Shown piece by piece: positions 23,311 through 34,034 of a DNA stretch of 64,000 bases; positions within the stretch are counted from its first letter, which is position 1; each line of letters starts with the position of its first letter. Both the position numbers and the translations under genes were made by a program. Source of the DNA: Bursaphelenchus xylophilus (taxonomy: Eukaryota; Nematoda; Chromadorea; Rhabditida; Aphelenchoididae); contig CAJFCV020000002.1 in assembly GCA_904066235.2 (NCBI GenBank), forward strand, positions 10,602,001 through 10,666,000, read 5' to 3'. The notes below the pieces were generated by a model. It was not told the origin of the DNA. It did not search any database and saw nothing but the letters and a program-made list of their open reading frames with translations.

Positions 23311-23319
23311 CACTTTCAG
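23311..23319 (+). promoter_or_regulatory. Putative trans-splice acceptor
   Basis: CACTTTCAG stands 8 bp before the ATG at 23328. A TTTCAG so close to the start codon, with AT-rich DNA before it, is the usual arrangement at nematode spliced-leader acceptors. Confidence 0.6.
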
Positions 23320-23327
23320 CGCCCTAA

Positions 23328-26300
23328 ATGTTCGGGCCGCCGTGGCTCGGCGCCTTCGGCTATATCGCGCAAATCGCCAACATTGCATTGGATGTGAGTT
23401 GGGAAACTAATTAGTTGAAGTCGTTTGTGGGAAAGAAAGTAGGGGATTATCAGTTTTTTTAGAAAAAATCGATATTTTTTAGCCGGGAAGTTTCATTTTT
23501 CCTCCATTTTCAAGCAAAACAAATTAAATTAAAAGTACACTAGTTTCTGTCAAACGTGAGCTTAAAATATCTCATCTGTTTTATGTTAGAAAATTCCATG
23601 TGTAAATTACTGAAAGTTTTAGCTCGCGCTTTCCAGGGACAGGCAATATATTCTGACATGTCTCAGAAAAAATTGTTTTAAATGTGTGCCAAGTTTTGCC
23701 AAAATCTGAGCGTCGCATTTGGGTTCCTTCCCTTGTCAATCTCTTTTGGACTAGAGAGACAGTTGACCCAATGTTGGTACGAGCTTGAAAAGTTTCATCA
23801 GGAACTACGGAGGAGGACCTGATCCAATAACAAAATACGTACCATTTTGCATCCGGGAAGTATCAAAAAATGTAGCAAAATGCCTCCCTCTGTAACCAAA
23901 AAACTCCTTTTTGAAGGGTCCCTCACAAAAATAGCGAGCGCGCTTTTGAAATCGGAGTCTTTTCGTTTGAAGAGGGAGGTATTTTGCCACATTTTTGATA
24001 CCTCCCGGATGCAAAATGGTACGTTTTTTATTATTGGATCAGGTCCGCCTCCGTAGTTCCTGATGAAACTTTTCAAGCTCGTACCAACATTGGGTCAACT
24101 GTCTCTCTAGTCCAAAAGAGATTGACAAGGGAAGGAACCCAAATGCGACGCTCAGATTTTGGCAAAACTTGGCACAAATTTAAAACAATTTTTTCTGAGA
24201 CCTGCCACAATATATTGACGGTCCCTGGAAAGCGCGAGCTAAAACTTTCAGTAACTTACACATGGAGTTTTCTAACATAAGACAGATGAGAGATTTTCAG
24301 CTCACGTTTGACAGAAACAAGTGTACTTTTAATTTTTTGCTTGAAAATGGAGGAAAAATGAAACTTCTCGGCTAAAAAATATCGATTTTTTCTGCAAACC
24401 GCGAGATTCTCGTCGCAAGCCCCCAAGCTGTCAAAATCCAAATATCGCGTTTTTCCGCTTCCCTGCTGTTGAATAGAATACTAGCCTAGAAACTGAATTA
24501 CTGCAAAAAAATCTCTTTTCGGCGAAAATAAGCTCCCAAATTTCCAGCCTGCCCTTCACGCTGCTCCATCATTGCTAAAACGCTCCCAAAATGGGAGCAT
24601 CCCACTTCTAACAGCTATCGACACATGCTTATCAAGGTACACAGTCAATATCGACGTTATTCGGCCATTATTCGACGACATTGAAAACAAAATCCTGGGA
24701 AATGAGGACTACTCGGATGACATGCGAATTACCAAGGTTTTCCAACGGCTGGAAGCGTTTTCATCGACGGATTTATCGATGAAAACAACAAAACCATCGG
24801 GAAAGGTGAAAAATTCAACGATTGAGGCGATTTTATCGATGGATGAGGGAGATTCATCGATGAATATGGAAAATTCATCGATGGAAATTTCTGATTCATC
24901 GATGAATATGACTATTTTGGCGATGAAAGCCAATAATTCGTCAATTGAAATGAATTTTAACGAAGATTCAGCCAATTCATCGATGACTGAAAAAAAATCA
25001 TCGACGGAAAATCAAAACCCATCGATGAAATTTGATTTTGAGACGGATTGTGGGCATATTCACATAACGCCAGAGGTTCAAATCAAAAATTTCTTGGAAA
25101 TTGGCCGATTTTATCAAAAAATCTCCGAAATTGACCAAATACTCGATGGAAATTCGACAATTTTCATCAACAACTTGCTGGAAGCGCAGAAAAATGTCGA
25201 TGAGAGGACAAAAATCGTGCTGCAAGAGATTATCGACAACTTGTTGATGGACTTTGACAAATATTATGAGCCTTTTCATCGGCTAAAACTAGTGGTTGAT
25301 GAAATTTCAAGGTTCAGCAAGGTAAATTTTTGATTGAATTTTTGCCAAAACTAAACCGAATTAATGATTTCCAGGACAACCCGGAGAACTTGGCGTTCAG
25401 AGAGGTTCAGGTTGGCCAATGGGGAAAGCTGAGCGATGCGTTGAATGTGTATGCTATGGTGAGAAATTTTTCTCGTTATATTTAAAAAAAATTTTTTGAT
25501 TTTTAGGCCGAAAACTAAAAAAAATTCTGATTTTTCATTTTTTTGATTTTTAGGATGAAAATTATAAGATTGATTGTGGATAACATGCACAATATTACTG
25601 TAAAAAATCAATTTTTCCCGTTCAAAATTCGCTAATTGTAAGATACAGCGACGGACCTGATGCAGTGGCAAAAACGTACCACTTTGCATCCGGGAAGTAT
25701 CAAAAAATGTAGCAAAATGCCTCCCTCTCCAACTGAAAAGACTTCGTTTTGAAGGGCCCTCAAAAAAAAGAGCGGGCGCGCTTTTGAAAATGGAGTCTTT
25801 TCACTTGGAGAGGGAGGTATTTTGCTATATTTTTTGATACTTCCTGGATGCAAGATGGTACGTTGTTTGTTACTGGATTGGTCCCCAACTGTATCTTTGC
25901 GAATTTTGAACGGAAAAAATTGATTTTTTGTGGCAACATTTTTCACGGTATCCACAATCCTAAATAATCAAAAAAAATAAAAAAATCGGGATTTTTTCAG
26001 TTTTCGGTCCAAAAATCAAAAAAAAATCGAATTAAAAAATCTCTTTCTATTCCACATGTAGACTGCTAAAACTACAAAAAATAAAATTTTACTCAAGAAA
26101 AATTCAAAAAGATTCGGCCCACAAAAGTTTTGTTGCTTTACATATCAGTCTGTCGGAAAAATAATGAGCACTCTGTCGCATCGACAATCGTATCGCTGCC
26201 GAGAAAATGAATTGTGTCGCAACAAGATCAAATTTCTTTTCACTTCAGCGACGCGTTTGGCGCAGCGATATTATGCTCATTATTTTCCCGACAGACTGAT

Positions 26301-27452
26301 ACAGCCCTAAAACAAATGCAATTTTTATGGCTATATTTTTATGAAATTTTGCCGGAAAAAATTATTATTTTTTTATCGTATAAGATGTCACACCTCAGTT
26401 TTCTCAATTTGAAAAAAAATTTCATCGTATAAGATGTCACACCTAATTTTTCTCAATTTGAAAAAAATTTTCGTCGTATAAGATGTCACACTTCATTTTT
26501 CTCAATTTGAAAATTTTTTCATCGTATAAGATGTCACACCTCATTTTTCTCAATTTGAAAAAATTTTTCATCGTATAAGATGTCACACCTCATGTTTCTC
26601 AATTTGAAAATTTTTTCATCGTATAAGATGTCACACCTCATTTTTCTCAATTTGAAAAAACGTTTCATCGTATAAGATGTCACACCTCATTCTTTTCAAT
26701 TTGAAAAAACTTTTCATCGTATAAGATGTCACACCTCATTTTTCTCAATTTGAAAAAAATTTCATCGTATAAGATGTCACACCTCATTTTTCGCAATTTG
26801 AAAAAAAATTTCATCGTATAAGATGTCACACCTCATTTTTCTCAATTTGAAAATTTTTTCATCGTATAAGATGTCACACCTCATTTTTCACAATTTGAAA
26901 AAACTTTTCATCGTATAAGGTGTCACACCTAGTTTTTTCAATTTTCAAAATGGGGGAGTGTTCAAAAAGGGGGAGAGTTCAGGCTCAACCCAAAATTTTT
27001 TCTTATTTTCATACTTTCAGTACCGTTACAAAGGCTGGCATTGGGTGGACTACTCCGCCTCCTCCTGCCCCGACGTTTTATCAATCCTCAAACCCGCCAA
27101 AAACAACGAAACATTACTCCTGTCGAAGCTACAGTATGCCTACGACGCCTCGCTCCGCTTCTCCCGCAATTTCGAGCCTTTTCTAGGCTTGATCCGGCGC
27201 GAGATCCGCGATCGAAATGAGTCCACAACCACCGAGTTGCTGATCCATGTTTGTCGGATTCTGAATGGGTTCGCGGACCCGGGCAGTGGCCGGCTGGAGG
27301 AGGTGTTGGAGATCAAATTGAAGCCGGAATTGAGCGTCAAAGAGGCCTGCGAATGCGTTAATGTGCGGCCGCCGCCAGGCTACGAAGAGGCGGTGGAAAG
27401 GATGAAGAAGTCGAGGCTACGAAGGTTCTCGCTGCTTTGGCCATTCTTGTAA
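23328..27452 (+). CDS. Unrecognised 451 aa protein with Ser-Ser-Met repeat segment
   Basis: Four exons join in phase 0: 23328-23393, 24548-25321, 25375-25458 and 27021-27452. AAATAAAATAA follows the stop. The first exon (MFGPPWLGAFGYIAQIANIA) might be a weak signal anchor. Residues 87-165 are low-complexity, with repeated SSM/SSMNME units encoded by a recurring TTCATCGATG word. The C-terminal 270 residues look folded and helical, with a conserved-looking stretch YRYKGWHWVDYSASSCPDVL and a C-terminal RRFSLLWPFL. I do not recognise the family. Splice signals and phases make the gene itself convincing. Its first intron is a long palindrome around a family B hairpin. The third carries a palindrome, a family C copy and a minisatellite. 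Confidence 0.8.
23456..24397. repeat. Large palindrome centred on a family B hairpin
   Basis: Arms 23456-23809 and 24054-24397 are inverted repeats of about 350 bp. Shared blocks include GTACGAGCTTGAAAAGTTTC, GACAGTTGACCCAATG and AGCGCGAGCTAAAACTTTC. Parts of each arm are family A sequence. The family B copy (23810-24053) is exactly central. It occupies most of intron 1 of the 451 aa gene. Confidence 0.9.
23810..24053. mobile_element. Family B hairpin at a palindrome centre
   Basis: GGAGGAGGACCTGATCCAAT and TTGGATCAGGTCCGCCTCC are its ends. The usual CAGTG tips are altered to match the flanking palindrome. Confidence 0.9.
25503..26030. repeat. Palindrome centred on a family B hairpin
   Basis: Left arm 25503-25645 and right arm 25893-26030 share, inverted, GGACCGAAAACT-like, GATTGTGGAT, CAATTTTTCCCGTTCAAAAT and GTAAGATACAG sequences. 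The central family B copy is 25646-25892, bordered by TA. It lies in intron 3 of the 451 aa gene. Confidence 0.85.
26154..26300. mobile_element. Family C hairpin
   Basis: ATCAGTCTGTCGGAAAAATA and TATTTTCCCGACAGACTGAT ends, with the typical GAGAAAATGAATTGTGTCGC centre. Confidence 0.9.
26375..26945. repeat. Minisatellite, about 12 units of about 48 bp
   Basis: The unit contains CATCGTATAAGATGTCACAC then CTCATTTTTCTCAATTTGAAA and an A/T run of variable length. Units are 46-50 bp and differ by few substitutions; the last reads AAGGTGTCACACC. It lies in intron 3 of the 451 aa gene, about 80 bp before the acceptor. A single related unit occurs inside the element at 33506-33974. Confidence 0.95.
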
Positions 27453-27666
27453 ATAAAATAATATATTTTTACAATTGGTCGATTTTTTGGGGACAAAAAA
27501 ATTTCGATAAAAAATGCGAATCAAGGTGTAGGCAAAAATTTTGTACAACGAATCACAAATGAACAAAAAATATTATTCGCTATGTAATACTACAGTGTTT
27601 TGAGGTTGAGGGGAACACTTGACCCAAAGAGGAAATTTTGGGTCAAGTGTTTCTCTCGGCGTATTT

Positions 27667-28169
27667 GTGACGGACCTGATCCAGTGGCAAAAACGTACCA
27701 TTTTGCATCTGGGAAGTATCAAAAATGTGGCAAAATGCTTCCATCTCCAAGTGAAAAAAACTCCAATTTCAAAAAAGCTTTTCGAAAGCGCGCCCGCTCT
27801 TTATGTGAGGGAAAGGGCGCGCAGTTCAAAACCGAGTTTTTTCACTTGGAGATGGAGGCATTTTGCCACATTTTCGATACTTCCCGGATGCAAAATGGTA
27901 AGTTTTTTGTCACTGGATAAGCCACAGTGACGGACCTGATCCGGTGGCCAAAAAGGTATCGTTTTGCATCCGGGAAGTATCAAAAATGTGGCAAAATACC
28001 TCTCTCTTCAAGCGAAAAGACTCCGATTTCAAAAGCGCGCTCGCTCTTTTTGTGAGGTGCCCTTCAAAAAGGAGTTTTTTAGTTGCAGAGGGAGGCATTT
28101 TGCCACATTTTTGATACTTCACGGATGCAAAATGATACGTTTTTTGCCACTGGATCAGGTCCGTCACTG
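27667..28169. mobile_element. Two adjacent family B hairpins
   Basis: Copies 27667-27925 and 27924-28169 abut, sharing a GCCACAGTGACGG junction. Each has GGACCTGATCC and GGATCAGGTCC-type ends. A GAGGGGAACACTTGACCC / GGGTCAAGTGTTTCTCTC pair lies just to the left (27608-27655). Confidence 0.9.
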
Positions 28170-28409
28170 TGGCTAATACATGGACAAAAACCGGATGCTT
28201 GGAAATGTCAGCCAATTTCCAAAGCTTCCAAAGAATCAGCATTTTTCATCCTGTTGCTCGCAAAGTGTGGTATTACAAAACTTTGCGAAAATTTCAAAAA
28301 AAACGGCTACATTTTTATTCCAAAAAATGACAAACTGAACAGTTGAAAATCGCTAAAAGTAATGGATAAACTTCGAAATAAATAAACATGAATTCACACA
28401 AAAAACCTT

Positions 28410-28613
28410 ACCCTGATCCAGTGGCAAAAAACGTACCATTTTGCAAACGGGAAGTATCAAAAATGTGGCAAAATACCTCCCTCTACAAGTGAAGAAACTC
28501 AGTTTTGAAGAAAGTTTTTTTTTCACCTGGAGAGGGAGGTATTTTGCCACATTTTTGATACTTCCCGGGTGCAAAATGATACGTTTTTTGGGACTGGATC
28601 AGGTCCGCCACTG
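28410..28613. mobile_element. Family B hairpin, left tip truncated
   Basis: It starts at CCCTGATCCAGTGGCAAAA without the CAGTG tip and ends GGACTGGATCAGGTCCGCCACTG. The apex is shortened. Confidence 0.85.
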
Positions 28614-28686
28614 TAGAAAGCCTAAAAAAGTAAAAAAACTCGCTAAAATTCCAACACAACCATTTTAATAATAAAAAAAAACCCCT

Positions 28687-31600
28687 TCAAGAATGTTTGA
28701 AGGGCCACAAAAACCGGACTCCCTCCATTTTGTCCATGCTCAAATACCATTCACAGCTCTTGTTCGGTCTCAACTTCAGCGCCATATATCGGCCACATTC
28801 CGATTCCGCCACATCGTAGCCACAAGTGCATCTGGAGACCGCCGATGGGCTCACCTGCAAATCTTTTCGGGCAATTTCGGGGCCTGGAAGACAGATCAAA
28901 AGATTTTCGTCCAACACTTTCTCCAGTTGAGACCTTGGGAAGATGACTTCGCGCTCCGCAAGACGATGGGTCCGCCACAGATTGCGGTAGAGCGGGGAGT
29001 CGGTGCTGAAAATTTTTGAGGGGAATTACAGTAACGGACCCGATCCAGTGGCAAAAAAAGTGCCATTTCGCATCCGGGAAGCATCAAAAATGTGGCAAAA
29101 TACCTCCCTCTCCAACTAAAAAAAACTCCGTTTTGAACTGCGCGCCCTTTCCCTCACATAAAGAGTGGGCGCGCTTTTGAAAAGCTTTTGAAATTGGAGT
29201 TTTTTTACTCGGAAAGGGAGGCATTTTGCCACATTTTTGATATTTCCCGGATGCAAAATGGTACGTTTTTGCCACTGGATCAGGTCCCCCACTGTAGGTC
29301 TGGATACCCTTGAAATTGTTCGTTATAGGCAGGTTTCATTACTTATCAGTTTGTCGGGGAAATAATGAGCACAATGTCGCTGCGCCGAATACTTTGCTTT
29401 TTGTAAGGGAAACGGCGCGCTCTTCGCTTTTTTTAGTTATAGAGGGAGGTATTTTGCCACATTTTTGATACTTCCCGGATGCAAAATGGTACGTTTTTGC
29501 TACTGGATCAGGTCCCCCATTGTATTTTTTAGGTGAAAACGACAAAAAAGGAAATATTTTTTGGTCAAAATATCAATATTTCACCTTCGACATGGCTAAA
29601 AAATGATTTTTTTAAGACAAAGATAACACATTTTTTTGAAATCTTTTCTGCCAAAAAAATTTTTTTTGGTAGAAAATGTAAAAATCACCTAAATTAATAC
29701 AATTTTTCTTTAGAATAAGGTGCTATTTCCCCCAAAATAAGACAATTTCTTTCTAAAACTATAATTACAGTGGCGGACCTGATCCAGCGGCAAAAAACGT
29801 ACCATTTTGCATCCGGGAAGTATCAAAAATGTGGCAAAATGCTTCCCTCTCCAAGTGAAAACATTCCGATTTCAAAAGCGCGCTCGTTCTTTTTGTGAGG
29901 CGCGCCCTTCAAAACGAAGTTTTTTTACTTTGAGAGGGAGGCATTTTGCCGCGTTTTTGATACTTCCCGGATGCAAAATGGTAAGTTTTTTTTCACTGGA
30001 TCAGGTCCGCCATTGTAATGTATATTTTTAGTAGAAAATTATCTTATTTTGGGCAAATACCACCTTATTCTAGGCAAAAATTATATTATTTTAGACGATT
30101 TTTGAATTTTCTATCAAAAAAAAATTTTTTGTTGGAGAAAATTTCAAAAAATGTATTATATTACTCTTAAAACCACATTTCTTGACATAACTGAGCATTA
30201 TTTTAGAGAAAATTTAATTTTTTCAACCAAAAATAATATTATTTTAGGTAACAAATAGTGATTTTTCACACTGAATCTACCAGATTCCCCAAGAAAACTC
30301 ACTCCAAATACTCGATTTGTGGGTAAAAGTCGTTGACATCCGCTGAATCTTCATTTCCATTCATTTCATTGTCACTTTGCTAAAAAAAGTCAAAATTTTT
30401 TATTCAAAAATCCCAAAAAAATCATCTAATTTCCAAAAAAGTCTCCTCACCTTATCCGCATCGCTCTCCCGACTCAAATTCAAGGGGAATCCGGAGAAAC
30501 TGGCTTCAGTTTGGGGCTCTTCTTTCGGGGTTTTACTTCGCATCGCGTTCGCGACCAAGTTCATCAACTGGGTTTCGGCGTCAATGCGAGCCTGACTGAC
30601 GACTCTGTGTATGGGATTGTTGGGATCGTCATGACGGGGACGGCCGCGAGGTCTTTTCGGGAGGCTTGGATCCTGAAAGTGCCAATATTGGGTTGAGGTC
30701 TAGTGTAATATAAAAAAAGACGATAACTCAAAGTGTGATCGTTCGATCTGCTTCAAATTTGGCATACACTCTCTAAATGGGTCACATTTTAATCAGTCAA
30801 GTTTTGATGCATTTCCGGGTGGCAAAGGTAGGAAATTTGAACATGATTGGGTTGATGTCTAGTGTAATATAAAAAAAGACGATAACTCAAAGTGTGATCG
30901 TCCGATCTGCTTCAAACTTGGCATACACTCTCTAAATGACCTAGATTTTAATCCCTGAAAATTTTGGTTCGCTCTTTGCAACGGTCACTGAGATATTCGA
31001 GGTCGAGGATATTCAGGATGTGCACCACCCGAATATCCTCGACCTCGAATATCTCAGCGACCATTGCAAATAGCAAACCAAAATTTTGAGGGATTAAAAT
31101 GTAGGCCATTTAGACAGTGTGTGCTAAATTTGAAGCAGATCCAAAGCTCACAGTTTGAGTTATCACCTTTTTTTATATTACACTAGACCTCAACCAAAAC
31201 ATCCTCAAATTTCCTACCCTTGCCACGCGGAAATGCATCGAAACTTGGCTGATTAAAATTTCACCCTATTTAGAGAGTGTATGCTAAATTTGAAGCAGAT
31301 CCAACGCTCACAGTTTGAGTTATCACTTTTTTTATATTACACTAGACTTCAACCAAAACATCTTCAAATTTCCTACCCTTTGCGGATGCAAACGTGGCCT
31401 TCCCCTCGGCCGCCGGATTCCCAACAATCTATTGACAAAGTTCAGTGCCACGGATTCATTGCTCTTCTTGTCGTCCGACAAATGCAACTTGATTTTTGGC
31501 CGGGGCAGAGGAACCGGGAGTGGAGCCGGCTGAAGCGCAGTTGAAGAGCCCGGAGCATCCGGCTCCCTTTTCGGGATGATATGAGCGAAACTCGGGAGGA

Positions 31601-32147
31601 TATACTCCGTCCAATCCACCGGATTCTTACAAGGACGACCTCGAGGGCGTTTTGGCAGGTCTTCCTAAAAGTAAAAAAGTTAAAAAAAATTTTTTTTGAT
31701 TGTCTTCAAATTTGGTGTAGGGAATCTATACAGTCCACTAATCAATCGCTGAAATTTTCAGCTCGCCAGTTGCAAATTTAGCCGAGATTTTGGACAATCA
31801 TTTTTCGAGAGAGCATGGAAATTTAGGAGACGGCCAGAGAAAAGAAAAGATTTTTTGCGCTATCTCAGCGAATTTCACTGGGAAAAAATTGATTTTTTAT
31901 AGAAATATTCTGTTGATTAGCAAAAATATAACATCAATTTTTCAGGTCGAAAATCGAAAAAAAAATTTTTTTTTTAATTTTTTTGTTTTCGGTAAAAATC
32001 TCAGCGATTTCTTCAAAAAGTGAGCTAGAAATCTCAAATGTATCTTATAAAATTCTAATCTAGATTTCAATCAAGTTTTTTTGAGAAAAAAAAAATAATT
32101 TTTTTCCCATAAAAATCAGCTCCGCACAGTGCGCAAAATTTGAAAAT

Positions 32148-32186
<39 letters not shown>

Positions 32187-32413
32187 CTTTTTGAAGATCC
32201 ACTCACCTTTTCTTTCTTTGGCCTTCCTCTTTTCCTGGGCAAACTTTCTTCTCGAATTTTCGGAGCTGGAATCGGCACAGTTTCGATGAATGGAGCCGGT
32301 TTGTCTACTACAACATCGGGTTGATGCGGAATGTTTTGAATCAAGCGGTTCGGATTCACCGAGAGCTCCAATTTGGGCTGCATCATAATGTCTTTGAACT
32401 GGGCTTCCGCCAT
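28687..32413 (-). CDS. AT-hook DNA-binding protein (370 aa)
   Basis: Five exons join in phase: 32413-32207, 31664-31377, 30672-30451, 30379-30303, 29005-28687. Four AT-hook cores with GRP centres are visible: RKRGRPKKEK (about 60-69), LPKRPRGRPCKNP (about 72-84), RRPRGRPRLHP (about 152-163) and LPKRPRGRPRHDD (about 169-181). AT-hooks bind the minor groove of AT-rich DNA, so a chromatin or transcription role in the nucleus is inferred. The last exon encodes about 105 residues (TDSPLYRNLWRTHRL onward) with a CTCGYDVAESECGRY cysteine cluster and no domain I recognise. A TTTTCAG lies 4 bp before the ATG. The intron between exons 2 and 3 is a palindrome, and an A-run lies just inside intron 1. Orthology was not assigned. 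Confidence 0.85.
29029..29294. mobile_element. Family B hairpin in AT-hook gene intron
   Basis: TACAGTAACGGACCCGATCC and GGATCAGGTCCCCCACTGTA ends. It lies in the last intron of the AT-hook gene, 24 bp upstream of the final exon's acceptor. Confidence 0.9.
29345..29523. mobile_element. Chimera of family C left half and family B right half
   Basis: Positions 29345-29395 match the left part of family C (CAGTTTGTCGGGGAAATAAT, CGCTGCGCCG). From about 29396 the sequence is the right arm of family B (GGCGCGCTCTTCGC to GGATCAGGTCCCCC). Confidence 0.75.
29640..30140. repeat. Palindrome centred on a family B hairpin
   Basis: Family B copy 29768-30015 (bordered by TA) is flanked on each side by about 120 bp that pair with each other: AGAATAAGGTGCTATTTCCC at the left against its counterpart CAAATACCACCTTATTCT at the right. 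The arms are more diverged than in the other cases. It lies in the last intron of the AT-hook gene. Confidence 0.8.
30690..31376. repeat. Palindrome filling an AT-hook gene intron
   Basis: Each arm (about 335 bp) holds two tandem units containing CTAGTGTAATATAAAAAAAG and GATCTGCTTCAAATTTGGC. The apex is a perfect 25 bp stem (30990-31014 with 31031-31055, GAGATATTCGAGGTCGAGGA...) around a 16-base loop. The unit boundary repeats the exon-2 donor context GCAAAGGGTAGGAAATTTGA. Confidence 0.9.
32149..32184. repeat. Poly(A) run
   Basis: An uninterrupted run of 36 A residues on the plus strand, 22 bp from the exon 1 donor of the AT-hook gene (poly-U in its transcript). Confidence 0.9.
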
Positions 32414-32417
32414 CTTG

Positions 32418-32424
32418 CTGAAAA
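32418..32424 (-). promoter_or_regulatory. Putative trans-splice acceptor of the AT-hook gene
   Basis: On the minus strand ATTTTCAG stands 4 bp before the ATG at 32413. Confidence 0.6.
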
Positions 32425-33505
32425 TTTGAAAATAAAAATGAAAAAAAAATCGGGGAAAAAAGATTTTTTGGTATAAAAAAGAAAAAAAATGAACTCGAAA
32501 ATATTTTTTAGAGAGAATTTTCTGCCTGAAATTTATTTTTCTGTGTTTTTTCCATCAAAAATCGCAAGATTTCCATGATTTATTCGGAAAAAAAATTTAG
32601 GTAACAAAAATTTTTTTTTTAGTAAATTTGTTATCTAAAATAAATTTAAAGACAAAATTTATCCTCAAAATTCACAATTACCTAACATTTTCCCACAAAA
32701 AATTTTTTAGGTACCTAAAAATCTAAAATAATATCGAAACTCGAAAAATTGAAGGAAGAGCTTCGATTTTTACTCAATTTCAGACTATTTATTGCCTAAA
32801 ATAAAATTTAAACCATTATTTTCATATCAATTTTACTTATTCACCTCTTTTTCTTCAAAAAATCGAAAAAAAATCGTCAAAAAATAAAAAAATTTCATTT
32901 GAGAACAATAAAACTTGCTTCAAAATTCGCGAAATTTCCATTTTAACGACCTAAAAAGCAATTTATTTCCGTCTCTTATCGATTTATTTTAAATCCAAAA
33001 AATTTATTTTTTTAGGTACCTAAAATATCTAAAATAATATCGAAAAATCTCAAAAATCCCAAAACAAAAATTTATCGATTTAAAAAATATTATTTTCAAC
33101 TCGAACCCGACGAGAATTGAGGGAGAAACGAGGAAATTGCAATAAAATTTTGCGTTTTTCGAGGAAAAAATAAAAAGCGAGAAAATCCAACGCCGCAAAA
33201 ATGGGGGAAAATGGAGAAAAAAGCGAGAAAAACGGGGAAAAGGCGCTCTTTTCCGCATTTATTAATGGTGGAAAAGGTGCGCTTGAAAAAAAAAACAATT
33301 TTGGATTTGTAATTAGGTTTTTGCTCTAATGAAATTGTAAAAAATTTGGGGGATTTTTTCGATTTTTCTGGGAGGGAAATAAAATTGAAAATAAAAGAAA
33401 AAGTTTTTAGGGGTTTTAGGTAATAAAAATGGTAAAAAAGAAATGGCCGGTGAAAACGGCGGGAGAAAAAATAAGTTTTTTTTATTTTTAGTCCACAACG
33501 GAAGG
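32425..33505. other. AT-rich upstream region of the AT-hook gene
   Basis: No exon or major repeat is evident. Long A and T runs dominate; open frames on the minus strand are Phe/Lys-rich and non-coding in appearance. Confidence 0.45.
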
Positions 33506-33974
33506 ATTGAGCCCGAAGAGGCCCCCTAAAAAGGTCGAAGAGGTCCCTTTTTTCATTTTTCACGAAAAATTCGAAGAGGCCCTCGAAAAAATCATAATGA
33601 AGGGTGACATGTTATACGATGAGGGGTCTGCTAGGTCTCGTCCCAACTTTTCGGGTGCGTGACAGTTCGGGTCATCACAAAATCGATTGATACGGGGCAT
33701 ATAGGGCAGGTGGATGCCCAAAGACATGTTATAGATGATTTTTTTTTTCAAAATGAAATTAGGATGCGGCTTTTTATACGGTGAACACTCCCTATTTTTA
33801 AATTTGAAACAATTTTCTTCATCGTATAAGATGTCACCCTTCGTTCCGATTTTTTTTTATTTTTTTCAAAAAGGGAGCCTCTTTAGTCGATGGGGCCTCT
33901 TCGGATTTTTTGTGAAAATGAAAAAAGGGACCTCTTCGACTTTTTTAGGGGCTTCTTCGCTTGAGGGGCTTTGG
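33506..33974. mobile_element. Inverted-repeat element containing a minisatellite founder unit
   Basis: Ends of about 85 bp (CGAAGAGGCCCCCTAAAAA, GGTCGAAGAGGTCCC) are repeated inverted at 33880-33974 (GGGACCTCTTCGAC, GGGGCTTCTTCGC). Just inside, GGGTGACATGTTATACGATG and CATCGTATAAGATGTCACCC form a second inverted pair. This matches the core of the minisatellite at 26375. Confidence 0.8.
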
Positions 33975-34034
33975 TCAGGGGGAGCGGAACGCTCGGATTT
34001 TCTTTCGACTTTCTATACACATCAGGCATAATCA

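Noticed and set aside
26375..26945. Array of near-identical 48 bp units looking like a CRISPR array
   Set aside because: The DNA between repeats is not unique spacer sequence but part of the same unit, there are no cas genes, and the context is a nematode intron.
33004..33563. Phe/Ser-rich open frames on the minus strand up to 155 codons
   Set aside because: They come from long T-rich runs, lack splice signals and have no coding-like composition.
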